Of a stretch of 64,000 nucleotides of DNA, positions 1-9,067 are shown in pieces. The stretch is taken from NCBI RefSeq assembly GCF_019443965.1, contig NZ_CP040814.1, forward strand, positions 2,108,001 through 2,172,000. The letters run 5' to 3'. A program made the position numbers and the translations under genes. The stretch's first letter is position 1; each line of letters starts with the position of its first letter. This DNA comes from Salinibacterium sp. M195. GTDB taxonomy: Bacteria; Actinomycetota; Actinomycetes; Actinomycetales; Microbacteriaceae. The notes under the pieces are model-generated. The model did not search any database and was not told where the DNA came from. It worked only from the letters and a program-made list of their open reading frames with translations.

Positions 1-495
1 ATTACAGGCCCTCAGGCAGAACAGAAGCCAGTGCAGTTCACCGATGAGCAGATCCACGCGCTTTCGGTGTTCGTAGCCGCGCAGGGACCTGGTCCCGCAA
101 TCCCCGCTGACATGTACCTCACGGGCAACGACGACGTTTCTAACGGAGCGGAGCTATTCCGCATCAACTGCGCTATGTGTCACAACGTTGCCGGTGCTGG
201 TGGAGCGCTCACCGAAGGAAAGTACGCCCCGTCGCTTGACGGTGTTAGCGCCAAGCACGCCTACGAGGCGATGCTGACTGGCCCCCAAAACATGCCGGTA
301 TTCAACGACACCAACCTCACGCCCGAGGAAAAGGCCGACGTCATCACGTACCTCAAGTACCTCGATGAGACGCCATCCGTTGGCGGGTTCACACTCGGTT
401 CGCTCGGCCCGGTATCTGAGGGTCTGTTCATCTGGATCTTCGGCCTCGGCGCGATCGTGGCAATCACGATCTGGCTCACGGCTAAATCAAACTAG
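1..495 (+). CDS. qcrC: Cytochrome bc1 complex diheme cytochrome c subunit QcrC (C-terminal part; cut by window edge)
   Basis: The reading frame is open from base 1, so the true start lies outside the window. QcrC passes electrons from the Rieske protein to the cytochrome c oxidase CuA centre in the actinobacterial bc1-aa3 supercomplex. The visible part has one heme c motif, CAMCH, at bases 169-183; the first heme motif of a diheme QcrC would lie upstream. A hydrophobic segment near the C-terminus (about bases 415-475) is the expected membrane anchor. The stop lies 39 bases before qcrA in the same operon. Nothing looks broken; the truncation is only the window edge. Confidence 0.95.
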   Translation: MTGPQAEQKPVQFTDEQIHALSVFVAAQGPGPAIPADMYLTGNDDVSNGAELFRINCAMCHNVAGAGGALTEGKYAPSLDGVSAKHAYEAMLTGPQNMPVFNDTNLTPEEKADVITYLKYLDETPSVGGFTLGSLGPVSEGLFIWIFGLGAIVAITIWLTAKSN

Positions 496-534
496 TTAGC
501 GACCGCTTCACAGCGGACGGTTGAAGGGATAAGA

Positions 535-1611
535 ATGGCAGACGACCACGGCGATACCGCCGGCAGCATGGCTGCGGGTAAGGACGTCGCGCAGCACAGC
601 GCTCCTGCACACGATGCAGGCACCGCTGTCGTCGCAACCGACGAAGTACCCAACCCGGGGTTTCCTCCGTACCGCCCACGCGTAACGGATCTCGACCCCA
701 AGGTTGACAAGCAACAGGAACGTCACGTTTCTGCATTCTTCTTTGTTTCGATTATTGGAAGCGTGCTCGCGATTGTCGCGTACTTCGTTTTCCCCATCGA
801 GCCTGGCAACATGCAATCGGTGCGCAACAACACGATGTTCTTGGGTTTCGGTATCACTCTCGGCCTGCTCGGCATCGGAATCGGTGCCGTCCATTGGGCG
901 AAGGCTCTGATGGAGGGCCACGACCTCGTAGAGCAGCGTCACAGTACTCGCGGTACAGAAGAAACACGCGCCAGAGCGATCGAGATATTCACTCTCGGCA
1001 ACAAGGAATCCGGATTCGGGCGTCGCACACTGCTGCGCAACACTCTGATCGGTGCTCTCGTTGTTACGCCGTTGCCTGCCATCGTTCTCTTCCGCGACCT
1101 TGCGCCAGCTGACGATCCCGTCGCGCTTCTCAAGCACACGTTCTGGGAAGAGGGCATGCGGCTCACGCGTGACCCCAGCGGAACCCCGATCAAGGCGTCA
1201 GACCTCACCCTGGGATCTGCTTTCCAGGTGATCCCGGAGGGCATCAATGACTCCGAGCACCGCATTGAAGAGAAGGCAAAAGCTGCTGTACTCCTCGTGC
1301 GCCTTAAGCCGGAAGAGCTGGAAATATCCGAAGGTCGTGAAGACTGGAACTACGACGGCATCGTCGCGTATTCGAAGATCTGCACGCACGTCGGATGCCC
1401 CGTTGCACTCTACGAACAACAGACTCACCACTTGCTGTGCCCGTGCCACCAGTCACAGTTCGACATCAAGCGCGAAGCCGCCGTTATTTTCGGCCCGGCG
1501 AAGCGTCCACTTCCACAATTGCCGATCACGGTTGATTCAGAGGGTTACCTCATCGCACAGAGCGATTTCCGTGAGCCGATCGGACCGAGCTTCTGGGAGC
1601 GCAAGCTATGA
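535..1611 (+). CDS. qcrA: Rieske iron-sulfur subunit of the cytochrome bc1 complex (QcrA)
   Basis: A 358-residue membrane-anchored [2Fe-2S] protein that takes electrons from menaquinol and passes them to QcrC. The cluster site is plain: CTHVGC at residues 283-288 and CPCH at 302-305, giving ligands C283, H285, C302 and H305 and the disulfide pair C288/C304. The N-terminal half is long, with about three hydrophobic segments, as in actinobacterial QcrA and unlike the single-anchor mitochondrial form. The ATG is preceded by a GAAGGG ribosome site. The last codons overlap qcrB by four bases (ATGA), which implies translational coupling. Confidence 0.96.
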   Translation: MADDHGDTAGSMAAGKDVAQHSAPAHDAGTAVVATDEVPNPGFPPYRPRVTDLDPKVDKQQERHVSAFFFVSIIGSVLAIVAYFVFPIEPGNMQSVRNNTMFLGFGITLGLLGIGIGAVHWAKALMEGHDLVEQRHSTRGTEETRARAIEIFTLGNKESGFGRRTLLRNTLIGALVVTPLPAIVLFRDLAPADDPVALLKHTFWEEGMRLTRDPSGTPIKASDLTLGSAFQVIPEGINDSEHRIEEKAKAAVLLVRLKPEELEISEGREDWNYDGIVAYSKICTHVGCPVALYEQQTHHLLCPCHQSQFDIKREAAVIFGPAKRPLPQLPITVDSEGYLIAQSDFREPIGPSFWERKL

Positions 1612-3224
1612 CAACCACACCAACCCAGGACGCACAGCCGAAGACACGCGGACAGCGTTTCACCGGAGCTGCAGCGAACTACATTGACGAGCGCACCAGC
1701 ATTTCGGGCCTCGTCAAAGAGGTAGGTCGCAAGATCTTCCCCGACCACTGGTCGTTCATGCTCGGCGAGGTCGCGCTCTACAGCTTCATCGTCATCCTGC
1801 TTTCGGGAACGTTCTTGACGTTCTTCTTCGAAGCATCGATGGTCGAAGTTCACTACGACGGTTCCTACGCCCCGCTTAAGGGCATCGCAATGTCGACGGC
1901 AATGGCGTCGACGCTCGACATCTCGTTTGACATCCGCGGCGGCCTGCTTATGCGCCAGGTGCACCACTGGGCTGCGCTGCTCTTCGTTGCAGCCATTGGT
2001 CTTCACATGCTTCGGGTGTACTTCACTGGTGCATTCCGTAAGCCCCGTGAAATCAACTGGTTCATCGGCTTCGTTTTGTTCATCCTCGCGATGGCAGAAG
2101 GCTTTACCGGCTACTCGCTCCCCGACGACCTGCTTTCCGGTAACGGTCTGCGCATCATCGACGGAATGGTCAAGGGAATCCCGGTCATCGGAACGTGGAT
2201 TTCGTATCTGCTGTTCGGCGGAGAGTTCCCGGGCATCGACATCGTCAGCCGCCTGTATATCCTGCACATCATGCTGCTGCCGGCGATCATTATCGCGGCC
2301 CTCGGTGTTCACATGCTGCTGCTCGTGATTAACAAGCACACCCAGTTCGCTGGTCCTGGGCGAACCAACGATAATGTTGTCGGCTCGCCAGTTATGCCTG
2401 GCTTTGCTGCGAAGGCCGGTGGATTCTTCTTCATCGTCTTCGGTGTCATCACGTTGATCGCATCGACATTCTCGATCAACCCAGTCTGGGTCTACGGCCC
2501 TTACGACCCCTCCCCTGTTTCTGCAGGTACTCAGCCTGACTGGTATATCGGATTCGCTGACGGCGCCCTCCGACTTGTGCCACCAGGGTGGGAAACGGAA
2601 TGGTTCGGGTTCACGTGGTCGTTCTACATCATTGTTCCGTTGGTGATTCTGGGACTGTTCATCGCCATCGTGGCCTTCTACCCCTTCATTGAGGCGTGGA
2701 TCACCGGCGACAAGCGCGAGCACCACATTGCCGACCGTCCTCGCAACGCTCCGACCCGCACCGCAATTGGTGCAGCTGGAGTTACCTTCTACGCAGTCCT
2801 GTGGGCAGCCGCGAGCTCGGACTTGATCGCTACGCACTTCAAGTTGTCTATTGAGGGCGTGATCCATTCCTGCCAAGCCCTGCTCATCTTTGGAACGATA
2901 GGTGCGTACTTCTTGACCAAGCGCATTTGCCTTGGACTCCAGAAGAAGGACCGCGAGATTGCCCTTCACGGATATGAGTCCGGCCGAATCGTGCGACTGC
3001 CGCACGGCGAATACATCGAAGTCCACGAGCAGCTCGACGAGTACGAGCGCTGGGAATTGGTGAACTACACCGATTACAAGCCGCTCATGATCCGTCCGAA
3101 CGCTGAGGGCAAGATCACCGGTGGACAGCGCTTGCGAGCTTCCGTCTCACGGTGGTTCTTCGAAGACCGTATCGAGCCGGTGTCTCAGCGCGAGATCGAA
3201 GAATCGAAGGACGGGCATCACTAG
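1608..3224 (+). CDS. qcrB: Cytochrome b subunit of the bc1 complex (QcrB)
   Basis: A 538-residue polytopic membrane protein that binds the two b hemes and forms the menaquinol oxidation and reduction sites. H119/H120 and H133 in the helix containing QVHHW and LHMLR are one side of the heme ligand set; further histidines occur in YILHIMLLP and GVHMLLL. PDWYIGF fits the Q-site loop region of the family. The C-terminus is a long charged tail ending near residue 538, typical of actinobacteria and absent from short proteobacterial forms. It is coupled to qcrA by an ATGA overlap, and a hairpin follows 23 bases after the stop. Confidence 0.96.
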   Translation: MTTTPTQDAQPKTRGQRFTGAAANYIDERTSISGLVKEVGRKIFPDHWSFMLGEVALYSFIVILLSGTFLTFFFEASMVEVHYDGSYAPLKGIAMSTAMASTLDISFDIRGGLLMRQVHHWAALLFVAAIGLHMLRVYFTGAFRKPREINWFIGFVLFILAMAEGFTGYSLPDDLLSGNGLRIIDGMVKGIPVIGTWISYLLFGGEFPGIDIVSRLYILHIMLLPAIIIAALGVHMLLLVINKHTQFAGPGRTNDNVVGSPVMPGFAAKAGGFFFIVFGVITLIASTFSINPVWVYGPYDPSPVSAGTQPDWYIGFADGALRLVPPGWETEWFGFTWSFYIIVPLVILGLFIAIVAFYPFIEAWITGDKREHHIADRPRNAPTRTAIGAAGVTFYAVLWAAASSDLIATHFKLSIEGVIHSCQALLIFGTIGAYFLTKRICLGLQKKDREIALHGYESGRIVRLPHGEYIEVHEQLDEYERWELVNYTDYKPLMIRPNAEGKITGGQRLRASVSRWFFEDRIEPVSQREIEESKDGHH

Positions 3225-3247
3225 CTCATCTTCGTAGTAATTGCCGG

Positions 3248-3280
3248 TAGGCCCTGATGGACGTTGTCTGTCAGGGCCTA
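3248..3280 (+). terminator. Hairpin terminator after qcrCAB
   Basis: A perfect 10-bp stem (TAGGCCCTGA with its complement TCAGGGCCTA) encloses a 13-base loop and is followed by TCGTCGTTT on the + strand. The T-tract is poor, but position and stem strength fit the end of the qcr operon. Confidence 0.75.
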
Positions 3281-3289
3281 TCGTCGTTT

Positions 3290-3708
3290 AACAGTGGCGA
3301 GCGAAACGGTCTCCAGGATCGTGAGGCACGCTCGCGGCGCCGAACATAATCAGGAGGCAACCAGCACGGTGTCACCGAACCCCGCACGAGCTCAACGACA
3401 GAGCATCGACCTTCAAAAGCCACACGAGCGCACGATCGTGCCCAGCTCACCGGGTCACATCTACGCCCCGCACGGATCAGTAAACCGGCTGCTCGATGAA
3501 ACGCAGGGCCCGTGGCCCTGCACCAAGGCCACGCTGAGCGAGGGCGTGGCGTTTCGCTGCAGCTCTCTCAGACGCCGCCGGGCAACACCAGCACGGAACA
3601 TGGCGGCCGCGAGATCTATTGTTTAGATCCGGCCAGGCGCGGGCGTGAAATTACTACCCGCTCACGCTTCTGACGAGCAGGCAGCGCGCTGAGTAGCGCA
3701 GGGAGACT
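3290..3708. other. Gene-free interval with predicted multi-branched RNA fold (candidate structured RNA)
   Basis: I see no convincing coding region in this interval on either strand. Bases 3488-3563 fold into nested helices: P1 3488-3492 with 3559-3563, P2 GAAAC 3498-3502 with GTTTC 3551-3555, P3 an 8-bp stem 3503-3510 with 3514-3521 and a 3-base loop, and P4 a 7-bp stem 3528-3534 with 3544-3550. P2, P3 and P4 meet in a three-way junction with no unpaired base between P2 and P3 or between P4 and P2. The fold is possible on both strands, so the transcribed strand is unknown. Downstream, GATCTA (3613-3618) and TAGATC (3624-3629) form an operator-like inverted repeat. I looked for hallmark sequences of RNase P RNA, tmRNA and SRP RNA and did not find them. 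Confidence 0.4.
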
Positions 3709-4170
3709 CTACTCAAAAACTCGCTTGAGGAAGTCCGCTGTCGAGCGGTAACCGATTCGCTCAAAAAAATCCGCCGAGCCACGACTGGGAACTGTGAGCT
3801 GACGCACGCCGCGCTCGAGACATACTGTCTCAACGGCTTCCACGAGGCGCGTGCCGATGCCGGAGCTTTGCACCGTACCGTCGACCACGAGCTCCTGCAG
3901 TTGCGCCGAACATCCGTTGGTGTGCAGCAGATGGGCAATTGTTGCGAAGGCGTAGCCGACTACACCAACGTCAGATTGTTCCGCGACCAACATAAGGGTG
4001 GTCGCCTTGTCATCGACGGCGTGTTCGAAACTAGCGTCGAACGCACCACGGTCTGGCGCATACTCAGTGCCGAGCTGTTTGAGGAGCTCAAAGACTGAGT
4101 TCGCATCAGCAGAGGTTGCCGGGCGAATCTGCACAGAATTAATGTGCGAAGTATCCGCGGTAGTACTCAT
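3709..4170 (-). CDS. GNAT-family N-acetyltransferase
   Basis: A 153-residue single-domain GNAT protein predicted to move an acetyl group from acetyl-CoA to an unknown amine. The central strand LQELVVDGTVQSSGIGTRLV carries the acetyl-CoA pyrophosphate loop in the form QSSGIGTRL, and the C-terminal DFFERIGYRS is the usual closing motif. The ATG at 4170 lies inside the end of ctaF (32-base overlap) with only a weak ribosome site; a GTG at 4134, just after the ctaF stop, is an alternative start. It is the last gene of the cta operon and shows no obvious link to respiration. Substrate unknown. Confidence 0.85.
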   Translation of the reverse strand: MSTTADTSHINSVQIRPATSADANSVFELLKQLGTEYAPDRGAFDASFEHAVDDKATTLMLVAEQSDVGVVGYAFATIAHLLHTNGCSAQLQELVVDGTVQSSGIGTRLVEAVETVCLERGVRQLTVPSRGSADFFERIGYRSTADFLKRVFE

Positions 4171-4561
4171 ACGTCCACCCTACGAGGCTAACAATCAGTA
4201 GTCCGAGGCCTATAAATGCGATCCACGCACCGATCGCGACACCCAGAAAGACGAGTGACGCGGCGGCGGCGAGAACAATGGGCCACCAGCTCCAGGGGCT
4301 GAAGTGCCCCTGCTCAGCATCACCATCTTCGATGTTTGCGTCAGCCCGGTCCTCGGCGAGTTCAGCGCCTTGCGAGCTGTGAACCTTGGAAAGGTAGAAC
4401 GCAATCAGTGCCCAGAGTAGGCCGCTGAGTAGCAGAGCAATCGTGCCCGCCCACTCGACCCGCTGATGCGCCTGATCCAGAAGTGACCAGCCCGTGTAGA
4501 GCCCGGAGAGGATGATGAAGAATACGGTCAGTACCCAATAGAGCTTGACGTTCGCGTTCAT
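4139..4561 (-). CDS. ctaF: Cytochrome c oxidase subunit IV, actinobacterial type (CtaF)
   Basis: A 140-residue membrane protein with four hydrophobic helices (about residues 7-27, 37-57, 92-112 and 113-132), arranged as two hairpins joined by an acidic cytoplasmic loop. The motif FSPWSWWP before the third helix is characteristic of actinobacterial CtaF. It is an accessory subunit of the aa3 oxidase in the bc1-aa3 supercomplex. It lies three bases after ctaD, in the usual ctaC-ctaD-ctaF order. Confidence 0.9.
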   Translation of the reverse strand: MNANVKLYWVLTVFFIILSGLYTGWSLLDQAHQRVEWAGTIALLLSGLLWALIAFYLSKVHSSQGAELAEDRADANIEDGDAEQGHFSPWSWWPIVLAAAASLVFLGVAIGAWIAFIGLGLLIVSLVGWTYEYYRGYFAH

Positions 4562-4564
4562 GCG

Positions 4565-6244
4565 CTACTTCACCTTTTCGTCTGCAAGGTCGTACACCGG
4601 TGCCTCAGGGGCATCCTTGCCTGGGCCAATTCCTACCGGAATTCCGGCTTCGGGATGATTCAGATCGAAAGCCGGGGATTCTGAACGAATTCGCGGGATT
4701 GACGTGAAGTTGTGACGCGGCGGCGGGCAGCTAGTAGCCCACTCGAGCGAACGCCCGTAACCCCACGGGTCATCGACGGTCACCTTGGGCGCCTTGCGCG
4801 CTGTGATGTACACGTTGTACAAGAACGGGATCATCGAGACGGCGAGAATGAAGGCACCGATAGTTGATACCTGGTTCATCCATGTCACGCCATCCTCTTC
4901 GAGGTAGGTGCGGTAACGACGAGGGAGGGCAACGACGCCGGCCCAGTGCTGAATAAGGAACGTCGTGTGGAAGCCGATGAACAGCAACCAGAAGTGGATC
5001 TTTCCCAGACGCTCGTTGAGCATCTTTCCGGTCCATTTCGGCCACCAGAAGTAGAAGCCACTGAACATTGCAAAGACGACGGTTCCGAAGACTACGTAGT
5101 GGAAGTGAGCCACAACGAAGTAAGTGTCCGAAACATGGAAGTCGAGCGGCGGGCTAGCGAGAATGACACCGGTGAGGCCACCGAACGTGAAAGTGACGAG
5201 GAAGCCGAGCGCCCACAACATGGGGGTTTCAAAGGTAATTGAGCCTCGCCACAGAGTACCGACCCAGTTGAAGATCTTCACCCCTGTCGGCACCGCGATC
5301 AACATTGTCATGAGCGAGAAGAACGGCAAGAGAACCGAACCCGTCACGTACATGTGGTGTGCCCAGACCGTCACTGACAACGCAGCGATCGAAATCGTCG
5401 CGTAGATCAGAGTGGTATAGCCGAAGATCGGCTTGCGGCTAAAGACCGGGAACACCTCAGAGACAATTCCGAAGAACGGAAGCGCGATGATGTAGACCTC
5501 GGGGTGTCCGAAGAACCAGAACAGGTGTTGCCAAAGAATCACGCCACCATTCGCGGGATCGTATATATGACCACCCGCGACTCGGTCCATGCCGAGACCG
5601 AACATGGCTGCAGCAAGCACGGGGAAGGCCATGAGGACCAGCAGCGAAGTCACGAGCGTGTTCCACGTGAAGATCGGCATGCGGAACATTGTCATTCCCG
5701 GCGCACGCATCGTGATGATCGTCGTGATGAAGTTCACTGCACCGAGGATCGTACCGAAACCGCTCATTGCGAGACCGAAGACCCACAAGTTTCCGCCGAT
5801 GCCCGGCGAGAACGTGGTGCTCGACAGTGGTGCATAGGCGAACCAGCCGAACGATGCCGCTCCCTGAGGGGTGAGGAATCCGGCGACGGCAATCAACGAG
5901 CCGAAGCTGTAAAGCCAGTATGCGAACGCGTTCAGTCGCGGGAAGGCGACATCTGGTGCGCCGATCTGAAGCGGCATAAGCACGTTGGCGAAGCCGGCGA
6001 ACAGCGGCGTTGCGAACATAAGAAGCATGATCGTGCCGTGCATCGTAAACAACTGGTTGTACTGCTCACCCGTTGCAACGACCGACAGTCCAGGCTCAAA
6101 GAGCTGAGCGCGAATGACCAGAGCCATCACGCCACCAAGAAGGAAGTAGAAGAAGGAGGTGATCAGGTACATGTACCCGATGGTTTTGTGGTCAGTCGAG
6201 GTGACCCAATTCACCAAGATATTGCCCTTATGTTCGACGCTCAT
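4565..6244 (-). CDS. ctaD: Cytochrome c oxidase subunit I (CtaD, aa3-type)
   Basis: The 559-residue catalytic subunit of the terminal oxidase. It reduces oxygen to water at the heme a3-CuB centre and pumps protons. The active-site motif HPEVY, with the cross-linked His-Tyr, is present, followed by the CuB pair in WAHHMY. The heme a/a3 ligands lie in VVAHFHYVV. An N-terminal TMHGTIM motif carries the other low-spin heme histidine. About twelve hydrophobic helices span the protein. The C-terminal soluble tail is proline-rich, as is common in actinobacteria. It starts five bases after the ctaC stop. Confidence 0.97.
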   Translation of the reverse strand: MSVEHKGNILVNWVTSTDHKTIGYMYLITSFFYFLLGGVMALVIRAQLFEPGLSVVATGEQYNQLFTMHGTIMLLMFATPLFAGFANVLMPLQIGAPDVAFPRLNAFAYWLYSFGSLIAVAGFLTPQGAASFGWFAYAPLSSTTFSPGIGGNLWVFGLAMSGFGTILGAVNFITTIITMRAPGMTMFRMPIFTWNTLVTSLLVLMAFPVLAAAMFGLGMDRVAGGHIYDPANGGVILWQHLFWFFGHPEVYIIALPFFGIVSEVFPVFSRKPIFGYTTLIYATISIAALSVTVWAHHMYVTGSVLLPFFSLMTMLIAVPTGVKIFNWVGTLWRGSITFETPMLWALGFLVTFTFGGLTGVILASPPLDFHVSDTYFVVAHFHYVVFGTVVFAMFSGFYFWWPKWTGKMLNERLGKIHFWLLFIGFHTTFLIQHWAGVVALPRRYRTYLEEDGVTWMNQVSTIGAFILAVSMIPFLYNVYITARKAPKVTVDDPWGYGRSLEWATSCPPPRHNFTSIPRIRSESPAFDLNHPEAGIPVGIGPGKDAPEAPVYDLADEKVK

Positions 6245-6249
6245 GAGCC

Positions 6250-7107
6250 CTATTCCTCGTCGCTGCTGCCGTTGCCGGGCAAGTTTTGATTCACGTTGTA
6301 ATCGAGTCCGAGTTGACCCTCGTAGCCTGCTGTGCGCTGGCCCTCGATGTAGTCGTCGTACTCAGCCTGCGAGACAACCTTCACGGTGAAGAGCATGAGC
6401 GAGTGATACTCGCCACAAAGCTCGGCACATTTACCTTGGAAGGTGCCTTCCTTGGTAGGGATGAAGTACATGTAGTTGCTCTTGCCGGGGATCATGTCCT
6501 TCTTGTACAAGAAGTCGACTACCCAGAAGGAATGAATCACGTCACGCGATTCGATCTTGATCTCAACCTTTTTGTCTACCGGAAGGACCAACTGCGGCAA
6601 TTCATCCACATTGATCGTGCCGTCGGGGTTGAAGTCAGCCTGAACACCCGGGCTGTAGACGTTGTCGTCCACGTAGTTGAAGTCCCAGGCCCAGCGCTTA
6701 CCAATGACTTCGATGGAAACGTCGGGGTTGACCTCAACCTTTTCGATCGCTGCCTGGTCACGAGCGGTGAACGCAAAGAAGCCGATTACCAGGATCAGTG
6801 GCACGACCGTGTAGAAGATCTCGATCGGCATGTTGTAGCGAAGTTGAACCGGAAGTCCGGTCTGGCTACGACGACGACGGTACACAACGGCGGCCCAGAT
6901 GATGAGGCCCCACGTAATGACACCCACGATCAGAAGAACGATCCACGACGTCACCCACAGTCCGATGATGCTGCTCGTGTGGTTGGTGGTATCGGGACTA
7001 CCGGGCAAGTAACCCTGAAGCTGATCTTGGGTACACCCGGCCAACACCAGCGTAGTAACCAGAGCGATGGGGATTGCTGCCCATCGATTTCGGCGGTTGG
7101 AGCGCAC
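6250..7107 (-). CDS. ctaC: Cytochrome c oxidase subunit II (CtaC), CuA lipoprotein
   Basis: Subunit II carries the CuA centre that accepts electrons from QcrC. With the GTG at 7107 as start (GAGAGG ribosome site just upstream), the protein has a basic n-region and a lipobox LAGC with the lipidated cysteine at residue 25. An in-frame GTG at 7128 would add seven residues. Two membrane helices follow, then the periplasmic cupredoxin domain with [12 protein letters not shown], which provides the two cysteines, the histidine and the methionine. First gene of the cta operon; no ctaE lies beside it, and ctaE may precede qcrC outside the window. Confidence 0.95.
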   Translation of the reverse strand: MRSNRRNRWAAIPIALVTTLVLAGCTQDQLQGYLPGSPDTTNHTSSIIGLWVTSWIVLLIVGVITWGLIIWAAVVYRRRRSQTGLPVQLRYNMPIEIFYTVVPLILVIGFFAFTARDQAAIEKVEVNPDVSIEVIGKRWAWDFNYVDDNVYSPGVQADFNPDGTINVDELPQLVLPVDKKVEIKIESRDVIHSFWVVDFLYKKDMIPGKSNYMYFIPTKEGTFQGKCAELCGEYHSLMLFTVKVVSQAEYDDYIEGQRTAGYEGQLGLDYNVNQNLPGNGSSDEE

Positions 7108-7196
7108 CTGAGACCTCTCGAAGAACACGGACTAATACCTTTCCAGTCTATATGGAGCTAGAGGGGGTAAGGATTACCGGCTCGCCCCACACAAGC

Positions 7197-7224
7197 GAAA
7201 AGGTGCACCAATTAGGCGCACCTT
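7197..7224 (-). terminator. Rho-independent terminator after erpA
   Basis: AAGGTGC (7200-7206) pairs with GCACCTT (7218-7224). Read on the minus strand, the stem is followed by TTTTC. It closes the erpA transcript before the ctaC start. Confidence 0.75.
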
Positions 7225-7244
7225 CTCAAAAAATTGCCGCGAAA

Positions 7245-7601
7245 TTAGTTGAAGCTGTCGCCACAGGCGCAGCTACCTTCCGCGTTCGGGTTATCGATAG
7301 TGAAGCCCTGCTTCTCGATCGTGTCTTCAAAATCAATGCTCGCACCGTCGAGGTACGGAACACTCATTTTATCGACAACCACCTCGACACCCTCACCGAA
7401 ATCACGGCTGACATCGCCGTCGAGAGTGCGCTCATCAAAGTAGAGCTGGTAGATGAGTCCCGAGCATCCGCCCGGCTGCACAGCCAAACGCAAACGCAGG
7501 TCATCACGACCTTCTTGCGACATGAGGCTACGAACCTTGTTCGATGCAGCCTCCGTGAGCGCGACCCCGTGGGTGGCAGTTTCAACAGCGGATTCAGTCA
7601 T
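7245..7601 (-). CDS. erpA: Iron-sulfur cluster insertion protein, A-type carrier (ErpA/IscA family)
   Basis: A 118-residue HesB/IscA-family protein that carries Fe-S clusters to apo-targets. The three ligand cysteines are in place: C46 in GGCSGL, and C111 and C113 in the C-terminal SCACG. The protein is full length for the family. In many actinobacteria this gene neighbours the cytochrome oxidase and bc1 genes, and the Rieske protein encoded here is a plausible client (inference). Its stop is followed by a good hairpin, so it is probably transcribed apart from ctaC. ErpA and IscA cannot be told apart from sequence alone. Confidence 0.9.
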   Translation of the reverse strand: MTESAVETATHGVALTEAASNKVRSLMSQEGRDDLRLRLAVQPGGCSGLIYQLYFDERTLDGDVSRDFGEGVEVVVDKMSVPYLDGASIDFEDTIEKQGFTIDNPNAEGSCACGDSFN

Positions 7602-7610
7602 GCGGCAATT

Positions 7611-9029
7611 CTACGCCCGACGTTCCAACTTTGCGAGCAGCAACGCCTCAGTGAGGATGGCGCGCTTGAAGACTCCGAGGTGCAATGACTCGTTCGGGCT
7701 GTGGGCACGCGACTCGGGGTCTTCTACGCCGGTGACCAAAATTTGTGCCTCGGGGAAGACAGCAACGAGATCGGAAATGAACGGAATCGACCCGCCGATT
7801 CCGGTCTCAAGAGGCTCGTTGCCCCACGCCTCGTGCATCGCAGTCTTGACGACCTCAACAGCCCAGCCGCTGGTATCGACCAGGAAAGGGCTGCCGCGAT
7901 CGACATCCGAGATCTCAAGGTGAGCACCGAAGGGTGCATTGGCCTCAAGGTGAGATTGCAACGCTTCGAACGCGTCATCAGGATCTTGACCTGGAGCGAT
8001 TCGTGCGCTGAGTTTCACGGTTACGGCTGGCGACAACGTATTGGATGCGTTCATCACAGTCGGAGCATCAATACCCGTGATGGTGATCGCCGGCTTGTCC
8101 CAGAGCCGTCCGAGGATGCTGCCAGTTCCGATCGAAGTGACGCCGTCGAGAAGGCCTGCTTCATGTCGCAGCTTTTCTTCGCTGTAGTCAGGAGTCTCGC
8201 CATCACGGCTCGTTAGCCCTTCGACAGCGACCGCACCGGATTCGTCGTGCAACGTTGCTAGCAGTCTGATCGTCGCAAGCATGGCATCAGGAACCGCTCC
8301 CCCAAACATTCCTGAGTGTGAAGCGTGGGCAAGCGTCGAGACCTTCAGCTTGAACGTGACATTGCCACGCAGGCCAACGGTAAGAGACGGCGTAGCGATA
8401 TCCCAATTGTCGGAATCCGCGACCACAATGACATCTGCGGCTAATTTTTCCCGATTCTCGGTGATGAAATTAGCAAACGACTTCGACCCAAATTCTTCTT
8501 CGCCCTCGAAAAAAACCACGAGGCCAAGATCGAAATCTTCACCGACGGTAGAAACGAAGGCGCGAATTGCCCCAACATGCGCCATTATGCCTGCCTTGTC
8601 ATCCGCAGCACCTCGGCCATACAGCCGATCGCCACGCACTGTCGGCTCGAACGGAGGCGAATCCCAATCTTCATCCTGACCGGGAGGCTGGACATCGTGA
8701 TGGGCGTACAAAAGGATGGTCGGCTTGCCATTTTTGGCCTTACGCGTGGCGAGAACCGCCGGATGACCTAGCGTCGATTCATTGATGGGCGCCCGCGCTA
8801 CCTCAACACTGTCGAATATCCCCATGTTGTCAATAAGGCTCATTGCGGCTTCGGCGCTGCGGGTAACGTGCTCTGGATCGAAGCCATCCCACGAGACCGA
8901 GGGAATTTTCACGAGCGAGGACAGCTCCGCGATAGTTGTGGGCATTGCGGCTACAACAGCCTCGGAGAGTCGTGTGAGGAGGGGGTCTGGAGTTGTCGAC
9001 GCGGATGTCGGCTGCGGCGTGTGAGTCAT
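7611..9029 (-). CDS. M20-family dipeptidase
   Basis: A 472-residue zinc metallopeptidase of the M20 family. The zinc site is visible: YAHHDVQPP (first ligand His and the catalytic Asp), YGRGAADDKAG (bridging Asp), FFEGEEEFGS (general-base and ligand Glu) and VADSD. A lid domain interrupts the catalytic domain, as in PepV-like and CNDP-like dipeptidases. Likely role is cytosolic hydrolysis of dipeptides. The start ATG lies seven bases after a minus-strand TAAGAT hexamer, so the message may be leaderless or nearly so. It ends nine bases before erpA. Confidence 0.9.
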   Translation of the reverse strand: MTHTPQPTSASTTPDPLLTRLSEAVVAAMPTTIAELSSLVKIPSVSWDGFDPEHVTRSAEAAMSLIDNMGIFDSVEVARAPINESTLGHPAVLATRKAKNGKPTILLYAHHDVQPPGQDEDWDSPPFEPTVRGDRLYGRGAADDKAGIMAHVGAIRAFVSTVGEDFDLGLVVFFEGEEEFGSKSFANFITENREKLAADVIVVADSDNWDIATPSLTVGLRGNVTFKLKVSTLAHASHSGMFGGAVPDAMLATIRLLATLHDESGAVAVEGLTSRDGETPDYSEEKLRHEAGLLDGVTSIGTGSILGRLWDKPAITITGIDAPTVMNASNTLSPAVTVKLSARIAPGQDPDDAFEALQSHLEANAPFGAHLEISDVDRGSPFLVDTSGWAVEVVKTAMHEAWGNEPLETGIGGSIPFISDLVAVFPEAQILVTGVEDPESRAHSPNESLHLGVFKRAILTEALLLAKLERRA

Positions 9030-9036
9030 ACGGCTA

Positions 9037-9046
9037 ATCTTAGATT
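9037..9046. promoter_or_regulatory. Overlapping divergent -10 elements (dipeptidase / DUF3043)
   Basis: On the + strand, TAGATT (9041-9046) lies about 22 bases before the DUF3043 start. On the - strand, TAAGAT (9042-9037) lies seven bases before the dipeptidase ATG. The two hexamers share two base pairs, so only one polymerase could bind at a time. Called from pattern and position only. Confidence 0.45.
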
Positions 9047-9067
9047 GACATCAACGCAAGGAACCCA

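Noticed and set aside
1545..3026. Long open frame (493 codons) on the minus strand opposite qcrB
   Set aside because: It is a shadow of qcrB: composition is Arg/Asp/Glu/Gln-rich without a fold, and the + frame encodes a clear cytochrome b.
3264..3626. Possible 120-codon gene on the + strand after qcrB
   Set aside because: It starts inside the terminator, has a TTG start without ribosome site, and its residues are low complexity with no homology I recognise; the stretch is better explained as structured DNA/RNA.
3290..3640. Considered as RNase P RNA, tmRNA or SRP RNA
   Set aside because: The universal core sequences of these RNAs are not present on either strand.
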